Position numbers and translations under genes: made by a program. The notes under the pieces were generated by a model. The model saw only the letters and a list, made by a program, of their open reading frames with translations, was not told the origin of the DNA and did not search any database. A DNA stretch of 64,000 bases from Enoplolaimus lenunculus (taxonomy: Eukaryota > Nematoda > Enoplea > Enoplida > Thoracostomopsidae), in contig JASANG010001415.1 of assembly GCA_030248215.1 (NCBI GenBank), positions 186,001 to 250,000 of the forward strand, read 5' to 3'. This document shows positions 40,764 through 54,100 of this stretch, in pieces. Numbering within the stretch: position 1 is the first letter of the stretch; the number at the start of each line of letters is the position of its first letter.

Positions 40764-43700
40764 GTAAGTTCAAATGTCGGAATCGGCGATGATTCGTCGA
40801 TAGACAACTCGTCGACTGACAACTTGTAACCTGACGTTTTTGTCCACCGTAACAACTTGTCGACCGGATCGACTTAAACCAGACGACAATGAAGTCGACG
40901 ACTGGCAGTACTTGCTGGTCACTGTCGGGTCATGATGATTTAGGGTCGACGAGTTGTCGCGTTGCCGAGTTGTCGGTTTGATGAGTTGTCGGGCGATAAA
41001 TGGTGTGTCGTAATACAGCAAATATCAGGTCGATGGTCGATGAACTCCAATCGCGTATACAAGGGGTAGCATGCGGGTGGGGCGGGACGACATATCCGTA
41101 CGGGTCCACAATGTTTTTGTATGGACAAAAAGTAAATTCATGCTTTACAATAGACTGGTTTCATTTTCGACGTTTAAAAATTGACATCGAATCCTGTAAA
41201 TCCTTGAACGAAATGTTCGTTTGAACAACGCAACTGTTGAATGGATGTCTGTCCTTACTTGGCAGGAGCCAATTGGAATTGGAGCCATTCTATAGGCGAA
41301 ATAAGGACAGGCTTTCAGGTAGTATATATCACTTGACTGCAATTTGGGCCAATGTTACTTTAAGGATGCGTAACAGTAGATTAAGCGTATTCCTAAGCTT
41401 AAAGCTTAAGCCAAAGCAAAAAATGTAATCTAGATTCTAAACGTACACTATTTTATTGATCCACCAGTAACCTGGACGCCTCTTAAAGTAGCATGGGCGG
41501 CAATTTGTATCAAAATGACCGAGTTGGATTTGTATTGGCGGTTCGTTCAGTCCTGTTTGTGTGAACAAAATGTAAAATTTTGGTGAATCTACGACAATTC
41601 GACGCCCGACAACTTGTCTCGCTCAATAGTGTCGTAAAGCCTATGAATAAATCTGAGCATAATCCTAAGCGTATCGCTAAGCCTAAACCTAAACGTAATG
41701 ATGGACGACAAATTGTCAGATATATTCAATTTCGGTTTACAAGTTGTCGGGCGACGAATTGTCGTAATACCAAATTGTACTTGTAATATGTTTTTTGTGC
41801 CTTTCCAGTTTGAATAATCCTGGTTTACCACAGTTGGAAACAAGGCCGCTTCAATTTAGCTTCGCCTGGATCAGTTTTGTATTAAATAAAATCACAATTT
41901 GGCTAAGACCAATTAGTAATTGGCCAAGACAAATTAGTAAATGGCTAAGACCAATGAGTAATTGGCTAAGACCAATTAGTAATTGGCTAAGGCCAATTAG
42001 TAATTGGCTAAGACCAATTAGTAATTGGCTAAGGCCAATTAGTAATTGGCTAAGACCAATTAGTAATTATCTAAGACCAATTAGTAATTGGCTAAGACCA
42101 ATTAGTAATTGGCTAAGACCAATTAGTAATTGGCTAAGACCAATTAGTAGTTGGCCAAGACCAATTAGTAATTGGCCAAGACCAATTAGTAATTGGCCAA
42201 GACCAATTAGTAATTGGCCAAGACCAATTAGTAATTGGCTAAGACCAATTAGTAATTGGCTAAGACCAATTAGTAATTGGCTAAGACCAATTAGTAATTG
42301 GCTAAGACCAATTAGTAATTGGCCAAGACCAATTAGTAATTGGCCAAGACCAATTAGTAATTGGCCAAGACCAATTAGTAATTGGCCAAGACCAATTAGT
42401 AATTGGCCAAGACCAATTAGTAATTGGCCAAGACCAATTAGTAATTGGCCAAGACCAATTAGTAATTGGCCAAGACCAATTAGTAATTGGCCAAGACCAA
42501 TTAGTAATTGGCCAAGACCAATTAGTAATTGGCCAAGACCAAACAATTGGCCAAGAGTAATTGGCCAAGACCAATTAAGTAATTGGCCAAGACCAATTAA
42601 GTAATTGGCCAAGACCAATTAGTAATTGGCCAAGACCAATTAGTAATTGGCCAAGACCAATTAGTAATTGGCCAAGACCAATTAGTAATTGGCTAAGACC
42701 AATTAGTAATTGGCTAAGACCAATTAGTAATTGGCTAAGACCAATTAGTAATTGGCTAAGACCAATTAGTAGTTGGCCAAGACCAATTAGTAATTGGCCA
42801 AGACCAATTAGTAATTGGCCAAGATCAATTAGTAATTGGCCAAGACCAATTAGTAATTGGCCAAGACCAATTAGTAATTGGCCAAGACCAATTAGTAATT
42901 GGCCAAGACCAATTAGTAATTGGCCAAGACCAATTAGTAATTGGCCAAGACCAATTAGTAATTGGCCAAGACCAATTAGTAATTGGCCAAGACCAATTAG
43001 TAATTGGCCAAGACCAATTAGTAATTGGCCAAGACCAATTAGTAATTGGCCAAGACCAATTAGTAATTGGCCAAGACCAATTAGTAATTGGCTAAGACCA
43101 ATTAGTAATTGGCTAAGACCAATTAGTAATTGGCTTGAATAACAGTTTGATCGCGACGTAGTGAATCTTGGAGTCAATTTGTCGCCGTACAGTTTATCCT
43201 CCTCAAACTATAATCCTTGGCATAATTGCACGCCTAAGCCTAAGCGTAATGATGTGCGACAAATTGTTGAGGCGGCGAAATTTCGTATGGCAAGTTGTTC
43301 AAAGACATATTGTCGTGATAGCATCGCTAGTACCTAGTACTTAGTACAACCAAGAGTCGATAATAAGAGTGTGCAACTTCCAAAAATACGCGTGATATAA
43401 AAAGTACCACCGCGCGTTGCGTTTTGCCCATACCCACCCCCCTTATTTAGGGGGTCAACTGCACACAGAACTCAGTAAACCTAAATCAAGAATACATTCG
43501 AACAAAGTTTGCACTGTGTATTGCAACAGTATTTGCCTGCGTTCAAGGTTTCAAGACCCCCCCAAATGAGGGGGGGTAAGGGAAAATGCAACGCGTGCCT
43601 GGTACATTCATTTGTACACAGAATGTACCCAGTTGCACACTCTTGTTGAAACCATTATCGACTCTTGGTACAACCAAGAGTCGATAATGACTCTTTACAA

Positions 43701-46700
43701 CAGTGTGCAACTGGGCACAATCTGTGTAGAAAAGAATGTACAAGGCACGCGGTGCGTTTTTGCCCTACCCCCCTTATGCTCCCTTTATAGTTTAGTTTAG
43801 GGGTATTCATGTGATAGCGACCCTTCTCTAAACAACGGGGGGGGTCGGCCAAAAACGTAACACCGGTGGTACGTACATTTTGTACCATCCGGAACCGAAC
43901 GAGTTGCACACTCTTGTATCATGCACTCTTGGTACAACCAAGAGTGGATGATGACGAACAAGACTATGCAACTGTCGGATTTCGCGTGGTGGTCAAAATG
44001 AACCATCACGCGTTGCGTATTTGCTGTTCACCCCGTATTTGGAGGGGCCGATGTCTGATGACCTGTAATTTTAAGCCTATAAACGGAAGCACTTTTTGGC
44101 CAATGGCATATTTTGTATTTCTATCGTTCTGTGCAATTTTCAACCCCCCTTTAAATGGGGGGGGGGGGTTCGGCCAAAAACGCAACAGCGCTGGGTTTGT
44201 ACTTTTCGGGTCGTTTCACTTATCTCTCCAGCCGGCGGTTGCCTAAAAATGGACGGAAACTTGAAAATTTTTTGGCATATTTGAGCGTCTCACGAGCTCC
44301 CATGATTATTTAACGCTTAAATTTGAATTTTTGAAAAGTTTAATTTGTTAAGATACCAAGGTCCTCCCTCGGGACCCTAAAATTTGAAATTATAAATCGT
44401 TCGATGCAGCTTACGAAGCTGAGTCGAATGATGTTAATTTTTCACGTCTGGTTAAGGAGTTATGGCGAAATAACTAATTTGGCGCCGTCGCAAATCGTTG
44501 GCAGATGCGCCAAATCAGTTATTTACCAAAAACTCGTTAGCCAGATTCAGCTCAGCAATGCACGCTGCGTCGAACAATATATCATTTGTCTAACTTTTGG
44601 CCACAAAATTTTTTTGGGTCCCAAATGGGGGCGGGGGACCTTGGGACCTTGAAAACATCGAATTTTTCAAAAATTAAAATTTGGGCGTGAAATGAGCAAA
44701 GGAGTTCATTAGAAGAAGCTCAAATATGCAAAAAAATTCACATTCCAAACCATTTTTGGGTAAACGCCGACTGGGAGGAAGAGACAACCGAAACGATTCG
44801 TTTTGTTTGTACACAGAATGTACCCAGTTGCATACTCTTGTTGAAGTATGCATGATCCGCTCTTGGTACAACTGATAACAGCTGAAAATTTTCAGCTGAA
44901 ATATGTAGTATAGCAAAGCTTATAAGCTTGAAATTGCCTCAAATTCTATTAATGTCATATATTCGATATCGAGACTAGTTTCGAAGTAACGTATTCGAAA
45001 ATTGGAAATACTGGTGTTGTTGTTGTTTTTTTGCCTGATTATATATTTTGTTTTCATTTAACCAGTTTGTCACATGGTTTTGGAAAAATATATGCTTGAT
45101 ATAGCACGAATTGAAAGCACATGATAGGTACCAGAATTATTTGATGTGATCAATATACGTCATCGAATTGGACCGGTTGTAGAGTTTCTAGCGCTGGTAG
45201 ACTTTGTTATCCTTTCGCCAGGCTGAGCCACAAAACCTAACCGGGGTGTTTAAGGTTAATGACGTCCGGCGCCGGCCGTCAGCGTGCCGTCACCGTACAG
45301 TAGTATTGTAGGCAAATTATTGCGCTGACAGACGGCGCCGGGCGACAATATTGCGGTGACAGACAGCGTCGCGCGACAACTATAGCGATAGCCTTATCTT
45401 TGGTTTGTGGTTTGCCGAAATTTGAGAAAATTTCCAAAATGTGTCGGGGATTGTCTACGGGACACTAGGATGCATTCATTTGTTTAGAAGTTGTATGGAC
45501 ATTTTGGGATAGGCCGGACTCTAGGGTGCACGGTCCATCACGGCGAGTTGGGCCCCCCTATGATTGTAACTCGTGATACCTTGAGCTGGTCGGTGAGCTG
45601 TGAGTAGTGTGTAATGTTTTCGTGACCCTCAGGTACCTTGGTGTAATCTTTAACCATGCGCTCGCTGTTGCATATTTGTTACTGCAAATGTCAAATACAC
45701 TTTCAGGGGTATATTTTTGTTTTAAACATAGTGTCACGGCAATTCGTCGACCGACAACTTGTAATCTGAATTCTGAAATTTAATCGACTTGACAATTCGT
45801 CGCCCATCATTATGCTTAAGTTTTTGTTGTTGTTGTCGTTGTTGTTGCTGTTATTGTTGTTGTTGTTTTTGTTTTTGTTTCTGTTGTTGTTGTTATTTTT
45901 TGTTGTTGCTCTTGTTGTTGTTGTTGTTGAATCTCAGAAATATGTAAAACTGTTCCGAATAATAAACTTCGAAATTATAACTGGATCCAGAAATCGGCGT
46001 TTCGCATCTATGATTTGGCTAAACCAACTGCTTGAGCCATAAATATATACCAGGACTTTTGTTTTTAGCACTTTTACTTTATATATTAGAGATGTCCCGG
46101 GGTCAGGATTTTACCCGGGACCAGGGCCGGGGCCAACAAAGTTCAATAACTTCAAATTTTATGTACCTTTTGCGTAAGCCGGTACCTGGCAGTACGATAC
46201 CGTTTTTATCATATCGCGTCACGCGACATTTTGTTGATACTCCGAAGTTGTAAAGTTAGTGTTAATGCATTTGTTATTTGCCATATCGCGTCACGCGACA
46301 TTTTACCTATGGTAACATAATAAAACCAGTGGTAGTGGACTAACACACGTACGCTATTAAGGTAATATGCAAATTAGTTATTAGCTAACTATTCATTTAT
46401 CGGTTTTCGAGGTTTGCAAACAATTTATTCAGATTCCTTACACCCAAAAACCCATTATTGCTGAAACTAGATTGCTTGTAACCCTAATAATTAGTTAAAT
46501 ATTGCAAAAACGCCTAATTTAGGCTTATCAATTATGCTTAGATGCACATTATCTATTAGCTAACTACTCAATTATCGGATTTAGACGTTTGTAAACAATT
46601 TGTTCAGATTCTTCGCACGCAAAAACCTTCAGTAAACCGTAATAATTACTGAAATAATTTAATAAGTCCTAGTTGTATCTTGCCAATTAAGCTAATATGC

Positions 46701-48106
46701 AAATTAGCTATTAGCTAACTATTTGATTATCGGTTTTGAGGTGTTGCAGACAATTTATTTACATTCTTCGCACCTAAAAACCCTTTAGTGCTGAAATTAT
46801 ATTGCTTTTAACCTTAATAATTTGTAAAATATTGTAAAAAAAGTTGAATTTGGTTTATAAACTATGCTAATATGCAAATTATCTAGTAGCTAATTACTCA
46901 ATTATCGGTTTTGGAGGTTTGTAAACAATCTAGTCAAGTTTCTCGCAACCAAAAACCTTTTAATTCTGAAATTAGATTGCTTGTAAGTGTAATAATTAGT
47001 GAAATAATGTAGAAAGTCCTAATTTAGGCTTAACTAATTACGCAAATTGACCTGTAGCTAATAAACAGCTTAAAATTCGAAAACAAATTTTTGTTGCTTT
47101 TTTGTTGGTAAGCTTAAGATTATTAATATGTGCAAGGATTGGTATTGGCTGGATTATTTTGTCGTTGGCCAAGTTTTTTGGTGAAGATAACATTTTGCAT
47201 GCCCTTGCCAAAATATAGAAAGCAAAATTGAATAAAATAATTGTAAGATCCATACGTACTCTTTACAAATGCATTAAACATTAACTTTACAACTTAGGAG
47301 TATCAGCAAAATGTCGCGTGACGCGATATGATAATAACGGTATCGTACTGCCAGGTACAGGCTTATGCGAAAGGTACATAAAATTTGATGAAGTTTAGTG
47401 TATTTTGCTGACCTTTGCCCCGGGTAAAATCCTGTCCCCGAAACATCTCTAGTCCATGCGTTGTAGTGCCGACTGACTACTGCCAGTAAACGTTACCTAT
47501 AAGTGTTTCTGGTACGATACCACCAGGGATCGACCGGATATCCGGTTCCGGTTTAATATCCGGCATAATCCGACACTGTGTCCGGTTTCGGTATCCGGTA
47601 TAAACCTGCCCGGATACCGGATATTTGTGGTTGAGGTTACAAGTATCATTGAGCCTGTTGCGTCTTGACTACGCCCGTGTTACACACAAAGTATAAACTC
47701 TCTCGACGCCCCTGCCGTCCTTTGATTATTTCCGGTTAAATCGTTTCGTTTTCGTGTATTTCAGCTTTTTTTTGGAATGACCAACCCAAAAATATACCGA
47801 TAATAGCTTGGTAACGTTAGGTACATTTGTGTACAGGCATCAACGGTTTCTACCGTATTTATATGTCTTATTGTTTCCGGCAACCAGTTTTCTTTTTCAA
47901 TAAACACATACAAAATCTATATATGCACATATACATATATCTATATATACATATACATATATATACATATAGATATACATATATATTGCAGGTTTATTTC
48001 GTTTCTACACGTGGTTTACAGAGTTACACACATAATAACATAATAAACACAGTGAGTAACAAACGTAAACAATCGGGTTATTTTTTCGTAATACAAAATG
48101 TTTCAG

Positions 48107-48140
<34 letters not shown>

Positions 48141-51100
48141 GGTTTGTATTTATTGTGTTTTGTACACACATGCACACGTAACAACAACATAATATAATAC
48201 ACACAGCTTGTATCCAGTTCTTTTTCTACAATACAAACACTGGTTTGTGTAGTTATGCTGTATTGGATGTACGGAAATACACACATAACAACATAATATA
48301 TATACAGGTTGTATCCAGTTGTTTTTCCACAATACACATACAGACTGGTTTGTGTATTTATTTATGCTGTATTGGACGTACGGAAATACACACATAACAA
48401 CATAATATACACAGGTTGTATCCAGTTGTTTTTCCACATTACACATACAGACTGGTTTGCGTATTTGATTATGCTGTATTGGACGTACGGAAATACACAC
48501 ATAACAACATAATAATGGACAGTATGCCGGTTGGCTCTGGCTGTGTACAGTTGTTTTGATGTGTTTAGCCCGGTATCTTGGTTATGACCCGCAGGCGTAA
48601 CTTTAGGCAAAGGTTTAAAAATAGGTTTAGGCATTCGATTGTCTTTTTATTTCTGGTTACCAAATCGTTTGGGTATTTTTGGCTTGCTACCGGGTATACT
48701 TGTCGTGATCAGGGTCTTCGCTATCGCTTGTTGTACGCCATAGGGGGTGGTGCCCGGCATCTGGTTGCACCGGTATAGTCAGTGCCGGAACAGGTAGGTG
48801 TCCCCCGTGGTTTTGGATTAGCTGCTGGGCACCTCTTGTTGATAGGGATAGGAAGTGGATATATCATTGAGATTTTAACATTTTTGGAACGACGCGAAGA
48901 AAACGCCTTGTTACAGACTCAGACTGCAGAATAACCTACAGAGGTCGTTACTATTTGTGGTTCGCTATGCTGGCTCGCAAGGTGCAACCGGAATTACAAT
49001 TTACCGGAACCGGAATTTGAAAATTTTACCGGAACCGGAAATTGAAAAATGCATTTCACCAAAAATTTCATTTTAACCTTATTTTTTGCTCTATTATTTG
49101 TGAAATAACCTTAGTCGAACATAGGTATTTATTTTATTTGTTGTATTTTAGATTTTCATCATCGACTGAAGTGAAACCCACCATCAATTGCTTATATTCG
49201 GAGTACAAGTGGGATTCAAAAGCGATTCTTAAAAATTAGCAAAGTTAAGAAAACGGCCAAATTATAACACCGGAATTTTTAAATCCGGTAAAAATTTACC
49301 GGAACCGGAAGGTGAAAAAATGCAGGAACCGGAACCAGAATTCCGGTTGCACCCTGCTGGCTCGTAAACAATTTTTGGACGTGGTTATTTCATTTCGAAA
49401 TGACGTAATGACTACACTAAGCTCCTGGTCCATATCTGGTCCATATCCAACAAGGCGAGTCATCATCCCGCAGTGGTGGCTCGGATACTATGAGTCGCCG
49501 CGGGTCGGGTCGTGCGATCACAAAATGAGCGATATTTTTGTCAAATTAAACTGGATCCGCAGGTTGAGTGAGGCCACGAGGGGCACTCAACACTCTATAG
49601 TAGAAAAATTCTATCCGTGAAAAAGTTTCAAACTTTCCTTGTTAAGTCGTCTGACATCCTTGTTGTAGCCCCTCCCGTAGCAAGGATGTCGCACAGCAAA
49701 GTATACGTAATCTCATGAATGAAAATTGCATTAATTTTGTTTGAATGTCGAGAATTCAATTTGTTAATATTGAAATTCTTATTTTTATTTCTGTAGAAAT
49801 TTACACAGGGGATACGTATATCCCCTATATCCTTTTCCTTATATTTGTACCCCCCCATCCGTCTACCAAAGTCCGCTGGTTTACGGCTTGAATTAGGCTT
49901 AATATGTACAGGTATAAGCTTTACCGTTGTTGGCGATTTCGCATGCTGGAAAAAACATATTTTTCGTTCCGTTGCCGCTGGTTGGTTGTGTGCATTATAC
50001 GTACGGTTTCGAAATTGAAAACTTTTTTGCTATTCAGACCATTATTTGAGTAGGCTTTTGTATTTCTATATCGGTTGTACACCCGGTAATTATTTTGTGG
50101 GTGTCTGGTCAGCTTGAAATATATGTAGCTAATGTTTACTATGATGTATATAAATATATATAAATATATATTTATATAACCATGTAATATTTATATATTT
50201 ATATCATATATTTATATATTTATATATATTCACATATTTATTTGTATAATATATATATTTATATATGTGTGTGTGATTTAGTGTATGTGTATGGTATATA
50301 TTTTCTATGTAATGTTAGGTGTGTTGTTTTTTGTTGGAAAATTAAATAGAAAATGGTCAAGCGATCAAAATGGGAAACACACAGAGCCGAGTATGCAAGG
50401 GAAAGGATATGACGGGGGCAGCTGTATATCGCCGTCCTGAAGGTTCTGGAACGATTGGATAAAGGCACTTTTATTAGTGGCACAACTTGTAGTAAAGGTC
50501 GAAAAAAATTGGTTGTGACGGTTTGCTCGTACTAATCTGGTTTGTTAACGTAGCTACGTATCCGTTTGGTGAATTTAAACTCTTGGTGATGCGCGGTTCC
50601 GTTGTGGCGATAACAGTATGGTTGGCGGCACGTTTTGCCTGTAACTGGCTTGCGGTGCGGGCTTGTAGTCAAGGGAGACGGGCAGGGGGTTCAGCCCCCC
50701 GCCCCCGTATAAGGATTTTGTTTCCCCTGGAAAATTGTTGGCTACGGGCATCTGACGCCGTGTTGTCCTGTGAGTGTACGTAGTTGTTTTTCGGTTGATT
50801 TCATTTTCGGTTCGAATACAGTCGTTCGTTCGACCGGTGGGTGGCTGAAAGATTTGTGGGTTGGAGTTGCAGTTGTGAAAGTGAATTTATTTTTTCCGCT
50901 GGGTGGCGGATGTGAAACGTGAACAGCGTGCGAGGGAGAGGTATTTTTTCTGTTTCGGTTTCGCCGTCAGGGTTCCACGCTCGGCGTTGTTGGTTTGAAA
51001 TTATTGAAAGGGTTGAAACAATGTTTGAACTATGTTTGGCCCATGACTACTTTAATGGGCGTCCAGGTTTCTGGTAGGTCCGTAATAGAGTTGGTTTAGA

Positions 51101-54100
51101 TTCTAGACTACATTTTTGCTTAGGCTTAGGCTTAGGCTTAAGCTTAGGAACACATTTTTGCAACGCTTAGCCTTAGGCTTAGGCTTTATTAAGCTTAGGA
51201 ACACATTTTTACAACGCTTAGGCTTAGGCTTAGGCTTTATTAAGCTTAGGAACACATTTTTGCAACGCTTAGGCTTATGCTTAGGAATACGCTTAATCTA
51301 CTGTTACGCCCCTGAAAGTAACAAGGGCCTAATCTTTTATACGCTACTCAGTAGAAAATCGCTGCGGATGTGAGTATACTAAGTTCCGTAGGAAGTGTCG
51401 CCCGCCAGTGGTGGTGTGTTGAGAAATTTCTGACCTGACGGGGTGTGGTGTGGTTGGCCGCCAGTTAGCCAAGTGCAATTTTAGTACTAAACCATAATAT
51501 AAAACGTTTTACTATTTACAATACGGAAAACAATGATTGTTCACTTTTAAACCGAGTTTATTTGGGGGCACCAGCCGAGTTGGGGGTGTCACCAGGGGTT
51601 TTTCCCGTTATCCCCCAGCACGGATTTATCCAAAAATCGTTGAATTTAATTTTTTTTGCATATTTGAAAATCCCCCTTTGTGACTCAAAAAATTGTTTGT
51701 CAATGTTTAACAAATTATATACCATTCGATGCAGCTTGCGGAGTTGAGTGCAATGGTGTTGAATGTTCTGCAATTAGGTGTTTGGGGCTAGCGAGTTATG
51801 GTCAAATATCTGATTTGGCTTGCTCCCAACGATTTGGGTCGGCACCAAATCAGTTATTTGACTATAATTCGTTAATCAATAGTCCGATTGCAAAAAATTT
51901 AACACCACTGGACTCAGTTCCACAAACTGCATCGAATGGTATGTAATTTGTCAAACTGGAGTCCCAATGGGAGGATAGGCGTGAAATAATCAGGAGGCCA
52001 TGAGAAGATAAAATATGCAAAAATTTTCACAATCCAAACATTTTTGGGTGAACGCGGGCTGGGAGATGACGGAAAAGACTCCTAATTTTTGCATAGTTTA
52101 GGCTTAGGTATAAGCTCAGTGTAACGCTTCGGCTTAGGTTTAGGAATACGCTTACACTACTGTTACTGCCCTGTTCTATGCATAGATCAAAACAACTTAG
52201 GATCTCCCCATGAAAATGTCGTAGACGAAACTGCTATTCAGACCAATTACCTATTGGCCTACGACAGCTTGCGATTGTGAGCAAATAGCAGATAGGCCTA
52301 GGCTAAAAAGCGGTTATAAGATGTTGCAAAACAACACTAATGTAACACCAATGCTGATTGGTTGAACAGTACTGCGTTTGTTTCAAATAATCGAATCTGA
52401 TTGGTCTGCTGTAATCATACGAGGAAGCGAGCAGATTTTATTTGATCCATTTTGTTACAAAAACAAAATGAAACTGTACAGTGTAGTCGACGGTTTTCAA
52501 ACACGTTTTGCTGAGAATTAGTACGTATCGTAGAATGACTGAGGCATCGTCGCGGTTATTGATTGTAAGTCCCAGTCTTGGACGTTTGTCCAAAAATGGT
52601 TACATTTTGATAAGTTTTTCTATCGTTTGAGCTTCTCATGACCTCTTCAAGGTCTACGATTTATATCGTTTGAACCTGGTTTTAGAGACTGCACGCGATT
52701 CGTTTGCTTATAAACGTACGTACTTTACGAATCTACGACAATTCGTCGACCGACCACTTGTCGGCCAACAGTGTCCCCCAAAACCTATAAATAAAGTCTT
52801 AGCATAATCGTAAACGTAATCCTAAGCCTAAGCCTAAGCATAATGATAGGCTGCGAATTGTCAAGTCGATGGAATTTGGGATTACAAGTTGTCGGGTCGA
52901 CGAGTTGTGATACTCGTACTTGTGCGTATATATTAATTTATTTACTTGTTTATGTATATATGTTTAATATAAACAAGTACATTTCGATACATGTATATAT
53001 GTATTTATAACCGTATACATATTGAAAGCTAAATATACGACCATGTGGCTCTGTATTTTTGTAGTGTCGTTGCGCTGTTTTTCATTCCCATAATATTACG
53101 AATCTGATGTATGGGTGGCCTGGCCTGTGTACGTAGTAAATGGTGTGAACCTTTTGGATATTTTGCAGGCCACGTTGACGTTTCACCGATGCCGATGCGC
53201 AGACAGGGGTGGGGGCTCTTCCCAAAGGTCAGGGTGGGCCCCCCCAAACTCGTGAGCGAAGCGACCGGGAAGCCAGACGCATTTTAAAACTTCGGCGGTT
53301 TTTGTTTCAACCAGTTCGGGTGGGGTCCCTTAGGGGTGGACCTTCCGGGAATGGGGGTGGCTGCTGTGGCCCTGCTTATCACACAGGCGTTTTCGGATAA
53401 CCAAGTGGGCCCGTAGCCAGAGAGGGGTCAAGGGGGGCTCAACCACCCTGGAAGAATTTAGGCCGCCCTAGAAAATGTTCAACATTGCTTGTAAGTCATC
53501 GAATACCGTTGTAGCCTCTGCTGAAAATTTTTTTAGCCCTTCTAGAGCTAGGTCAGCTGGCTACGCGCTGGTAACCACAAGCCAAGCTAGAATATTGGAT
53601 TTTTAAGCTAGCAGTTCATGGTTTAGGAAAGGTATTATTTATACGCAGGGCCCACTTTAGGATAGTCGCCACCTTCCCAAACATGTCCGAGGGTGCCCAA
53701 CTTGAGAAGTTCGTGGTCTACGAAAATATTTTAGTTTGCCAAGATAGGGGACCCCCAAGGGTCGCCTCGCCCTCCCAATTAGGGACTTTAAGGCCACTTC
53801 CGCCGGCACTGTTTTATTATACGCTTACTGACTGCTATTTGGTTGAGTTGGCTATCGTGTCTTTCTATTGGTTTCTTTTTCCTCTCAACTCTCGGAAGTC
53901 GTTAGTTTGTGTTTCTGTTTGCTAGCTTTAGTGGAAACAGGCCCTTAGCCAACTCACCTTGCTGGGTGGGTGGGGAGACTAAAATTTTGTAGGACGGACA
54001 TACAAGGGTTCTGGTTGATTTACAAGCAACGTTGAAAATTTTCTACGGTGGGGCTAACATTTTTCTCAACCCCTTCCCCCCGGCCCCCCTTTGACAGAGA

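Noticed and set aside
41795-43177. Open frames of 183-269 codons on both strands with ISNWPRP, LLIGLGQ or NWSWPIT repeats
   Set aside because: They are translations of the 21-bp satellite. Its period is a multiple of three and it lacks stops in several frames, so openness on both strands is automatic.
48005-48634. Several 60-120 codon frames on both strands
   Set aside because: They come from the 107-bp tandem repeat and neighbouring TTG run.
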